Shown piece by piece: positions 61,160 through 64,000 of a stretch of 64,000 bases of DNA. A program made the translations under genes and the position numbers. Under the pieces are notes generated by a model. It saw nothing but the letters and a program-made list of their open reading frames with translations, was not told the origin of the DNA and ran no database searches. Origin of the DNA: Guadua angustifolia (taxonomy: Eukaryota > Streptophyta > Magnoliopsida > Poales > Poaceae); assembly GCA_036346375.1 (NCBI GenBank), contig CM070511.1, forward strand, positions 6,014,001 through 6,078,000, in the 5' to 3' direction. Numbering within the stretch: position 1 is the stretch's first letter; every line of letters begins with the position of its first letter.

Positions 61160-61775
61160 ATGACGGACCAAATCCTATATTCCAATATTCCTAAGTCCGT
61201 AGTGAAATCGCTTCGAAAAATCTCAACTAACTGATCTTGTCCATCTATGACGGACTAAACTTTTTGGTCCGCCATACATGTGCTCTCAGCCGATCAAAAT
61301 TTTCTCAGTTGTACATCTATGACGGACCAAATTTTTGGTCCACCATACACATACCTTTGTCAAACCAAATTGTTCTCAGATTGTCTATCTATGACAGACC
61401 AAAATATTTGGTCCGGCACAAATTCAAAAATTACCATCTCTTCTGATAGACAAAACCTTGATATTTATTCCTTGAATTCATGATTAAAATCATATTCAAT
61501 TTCACAAAACTTCTTATTCATGATGGACCAAATGTTACAAATTTAAAGTTTAGTCCGTGGCAACTTCAAATTATTTGATTAAACTCTTTTTATGTCAAAA
61601 ATTGGTCCTTAGCTACTGATCTTGACAAATTCCATCTATGACGGACCAAATTTTTGGTCCGCCATCCACATAAGACTTCATTTCTTCTGACGGACCAAAA
61701 CTTGCTATTTTGCCAATGTATGACGGACCAAATATTTTGGTCCGCCATAAATTTGTAAATTTGGTCCGCGATACA
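61160..61775. repeat. Array of GACGGACCAAA palindromes in the copia LTR
   Basis: Palindromic units of the form GACGGACCAAATTTTTGGTC are centred near 61261, 61333, 61405, 61652 and 61735, with half-sites near 61165, 61525, 61689 and 61762. Each can fold as GGACCAAA..TTTGGTCC. Conserved palindromes are a known feature of Sirevirus LTRs, where they lie upstream of the promoter. Confidence 0.88.
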
Positions 61776-61900
61776 CATGATCAGTATCGCTAAGGTAAAA
61801 ATTTTAGTCCGCTGTAAACGTGTTTTAGCTCGAAATTGACACTCTGACACGTGCAACGGTTAGTATGGTAGGTACAACGGCTATTTTCATCCTGTTCGGC

Positions 61901-61908
61901 TATATAAG
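61901..61908 (+). promoter_or_regulatory. TATA box of the copia LTR promoter
   Basis: TATATAAG lies downstream of the palindrome array and about 630 bp before the LTR end, a suitable place for the U3/R promoter. Confidence 0.7.
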
Positions 61909-62529
61909 CATTTTCTGAGTCATCTACCATAGAACTTTATGAACTCCTTGGCATTTTAGCATTCAAAACAGCTCTCTCTCATGACAAGGAGTCTGTGCTT
62001 CACTCTGAAACTCAAAATCCTCATTTCTTCTAAGTGTTTAGCTCCAAGCTTGTGTCTAGCAGTGAGTTTTAGCAAGTGAACCAAGAGACAAAACTTGTGC
62101 AAGTTTATTGCTCTTGGATCCCGGTGATCCTAGACAGCTTGGAGGAAGTGAAAAGTACGACCTGTCCAAAGAAGATTGTGGAAGGCCACTTTGGTTGTGA
62201 AAGGTTTGGAGCTCACCTCACTAGAGTAGTGAAAGAGCTACCCGAGTGTGTTCCCAAGCTACTGCGACTAGCTATGGGAGAAGCTATTCTTCGAGAGAGG
62301 TGCTTCAACGTGGAGTAGGAGAAGGGCTCCGAACTACGGGATAAATTACTGTCTCATTCTATTTGTTGTTTTATTTTGATTTGCTTTCGCTGTTATTACC
62401 GTGCTTGTTTACTTCTGTTACATTCTGATATTAAGTCTTTCACTTGCATAGAATAGTTAACTGTAAACGAAATTAAAATTTGAAGAGTTGCCTATTCACC
62501 TCCCCTCTAGGCCAACTCATTCCTTCAAG

Positions 62530-62541
62530 TGGTATCAGAGC
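62530..62541 (+). other. Primer-binding site, initiator Met tRNA
   Basis: TGGTATCAGAGC starts two bases after the LTR end. It is a perfect match to the usual copia primer site for initiator methionine tRNA. Confidence 0.95.
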
Positions 62542-62578
62542 GGGTATACCTTAATTTAGCCTAACTAGCTTTGGTAAA

Positions 62579-64000
62579 ATGACCGAGAGAATTGGATCTG
62601 CAACTGTTAGTATAGGAAGAGTACCTGTTTTTGATGGTACTAATTATGCTTATTGGAAAATTAGAATGAGATGTTATTTAGAAGCTGTAGGCTATGATGT
62701 TTGGAGGGTTACAGAGAAGCCTTTGCCTCCACGTGTCATGCCCGAAGGGCAAACTGTGTATGATGAACCCACTCCTAGTGAGATTCAAAATATGCAGTAT
62801 GATGCCCAAGCTAGAAATGCTATATTTTCTTGTTTTAGTTTAGAAGTTTTTGATAGAGTAAGTAACCTTACTTCTACATATGATATTTGGACAACTTTGC
62901 AAGAAATTCATGAAGGAACTTCTGATGTAAAAGAAGAAAAATATTATGTTGTCCGAGAGAAATTTGATCAATTCAAAATGCTTCCTCAAGAAAATGCTAA
63001 TGATATGTTCACTAGGCTTAATCCTATTGTCAATGAACTTAAAGGCCTAGGAACTAAAATTTCTGATGTTGAGGTTTGCAGGAAAATGATAAGAGTACTT
63101 CCTCGAGCATATCACAGTCTGATCACCTACTTGTCAAACAGTGGTGATCTCAGGAGGCTTACTCCAACGGAACTTCTAGGTAGAATATCAGCTCATGAGC
63201 TTACTTTGACCGAAGAAGATGCTCCGAAGAAGAATTCAATTGCCCTCAAAGCAAAGGAAATTATACAAAACTCATCAGATGAGAGTGATGATGAGTCAAG
63301 TGATGCCGAGGATGAGGATGTGAAGAAATTAGCTCTACTGATGAGAAAAGCTAACAAAATTATGAGAAGAGTAAACTTCAAGGATAAAGGAAGGTCAAAC
63401 TCTTACTCAAAGAAAAATCATTTTGCTAATGTTATTTGCTTTGAATGTAATGAAAAGGGACATATAGCTGCTCGGTGCCCTAACAAAAGCAAGAAGAAGA
63501 ATAAGTACAAGGCTAAAGATAACGAGGATGATGAGAAGACTCACGACAAATCCAAGAAGAAGTACTATAAGAAAAGCTTCTCAAAGAAATTCTTAAAGAA
63601 TGGAAAAGGAGAAGCTCATATAGGAGAATGGGTCACTGATGAGGATAGCACTAGTGGAGATTCATCCTCTGATGATGAAGACTCAAGGTCAAAAGGGCTA
63701 GCTAGGCTCGCTCTAGATGAGTCAACTCCACCACCACCTTCATTTCCTCTATATCTAATGGCAAAAGTTGATGAGGAAAAGATCAGTGACTCACCTTCAT
63801 ATGATGAACTAGTAGAAATAGTTGAAGAGTTAAACAATGCTTTGCATGCTAAGGCAACTTCAACTAAATATCTTAAAAGGACCATTGCTAACCTGACTAA
63901 TGACCAAGAATTGTTAAAAGACAAGTTTGCCAAGCTTAATCTTGAACATGAAAAATCTATGCAAACTTATAAGGATTTAGTCTCAAGTCATGCTCTACTT
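62579..64000 (+). CDS. gag: Copia gag (start of gag-pol), open at window end
   Basis: The frame starts with the ATG at 62579, 37 bp after the primer site, and runs 474 codons without a stop to the window end. Residues about 14-35 (PVFDGTNYAYWKIRM) are the DUF4219-type N-terminus. Residues about 60-215 form the UBN2/gag capsid region (DIWTTLQEIHEG, then KGLGTKISDVEVCRKMIRVLP). A CCHC zinc knuckle, C-FE-C-NEKG-H-IAAR-C, begins at residue 287 (63437-63478). It is followed by lysine-rich and acidic stretches and, near the end, a helical charged segment. Gag forms the virus-like particle and packages the element RNA. No lesion is visible, so the element may be recent. Confidence 0.93.
   Translation, partial: MTERIGSATVSIGRVPVFDGTNYAYWKIRMRCYLEAVGYDVWRVTEKPLPPRVMPEGQTVYDEPTPSEIQNMQYDAQARNAIFSCFSLEVFDRVSNLTSTYDIWTTLQEIHEGTSDVKEEKYYVVREKFDQFKMLPQENANDMFTRLNPIVNELKGLGTKISDVEVCRKMIRVLPRAYHSLITYLSNSGDLRRLTPTELLGRISAHELTLTEEDAPKKNSIALKAKEIIQNSSDESDDESSDAEDEDVKKLALLMRKANKIMRRVNFKDKGRSNSYSKKNHFANVICFECNEKGHIAARCPNKSKKKNKYKAKDNEDDEKTHDKSKKKYYKKSFSKKFLKNGKGEAHIGEWVTDEDSTSGDSSSDDEDSRSKGLARLALDESTPPPPSFPLYLMAKVDEEKISDSPSYDELVEIVEELNNALHAKATSTKYLKRTIANLTNDQELLKDKFAKLNLEHEKSMQTYKDLVSSHALL

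Larger units (their letters stand above)
60677..62527 (+). repeat. 5' LTR of the Sirevirus-like copia, 1851 bp
   Basis: It begins TGATAGCATCTAGGCC and ends CTCATTCCTTCA, giving TGA..TCA ends. It contains a palindrome array (61160-61775), a TATA box near 61901 and an ACACGTGC motif near 61846. An open frame at 62076-62318 lies wholly inside the LTR and is regarded as non-coding. Confidence 0.85.
60677..64000 (+). mobile_element. Sirevirus-like Ty1/copia retrotransposon, 3' part outside window
   Basis: A TG..CA-bounded 5' LTR is followed by an initiator-Met primer site and an uninterrupted gag frame to the window end. The long gag with a highly charged C-terminal part, the zinc knuckle and the palindrome-rich LTR fit the Sirevirus lineage of copia. 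The left flank CACAG (60672-60676) is the expected 5-bp duplication; its partner is outside. The open gag suggests this is the youngest insertion in the window. Confidence 0.88.

Noticed and set aside
62076..62318. 80-codon frame with cysteine residues
   Set aside because: It lies completely inside the copia 5' LTR, before the primer site, and shows no domain.

Overview
This is a plant nuclear window, most likely from a grass. It is built almost entirely of transposable elements inserted into one another. I see no intact host gene. The grass call rests on the mix of element types (CACTA elements with subterminal repeats, short MITEs with TTA target duplications, long-LTR retrotransposons ending in TGTTACA, a Sirevirus-type copia) and on a GC-rich first exon in a captured gene. 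The species is not determinable by reading.

Layout, left to right: (1) 1-5200, a decayed L1 LINE cut by the window start. (2) 5205-9110, intergenic debris with tRNA-like SINE heads and a non-autonomous hAT element (6370-7882, 8-bp target duplication). (3) 9116-15321, a solo LTR with a second solo LTR of the same family inside it (9908-12823), both with perfect 5-bp duplications. (4) 15578-17961, a small LTR retrotransposon remnant and a TRIM. (5) 18070-31512, CACTA element 1, with decayed TNP2, second-ORF and Ulp1-like sequence, interrupted by a solo LTR (23848-28081) that itself carries a 390-bp mini-CACTA. (6) 32060-60601, remains of a probable Mutator-like element split by a 25-kb nest: solo LTR 'F' (34681-59869) contains CACTA 2 (34851-46892) and a 10.2-kb LARD-like non-autonomous LTR retrotransposon (46903-57063). 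CACTA 2 in turn contains CACTA 3 (36257-41763) and solo LTR 'E' (43755-46723). (7) 60602-64000, the first 75 bp of a third copy of the E/F family, then a Sirevirus-like copia whose 5' LTR, primer-binding site and open gag frame run off the window end.

The borders of most nested elements are supported by target-site duplications read directly: GAA, TCT, AGA and GCT for CACTAs; CCTCA, CTTCA, ATAAC and ATGTG for LTR elements; CCCAAGGT for hAT; TTA for the MITE. The nest therefore gives a relative order of insertion events.

The most notable contents are three. CACTA 3 sits in the third codon of the TNP2 transposase of CACTA 2, and it carries a multi-exon, intron-containing fragment of the host Fe-S assembly gene NAR1. 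The LARD-like element has 3.36-kb LTRs and a 3.44-kb internal region with no recognisable gag or pol. The two LTRs of that element differ mainly at CAG/CTG sites, in a way that looks more like a sequencing artefact at methylated cytosines than like mutation.
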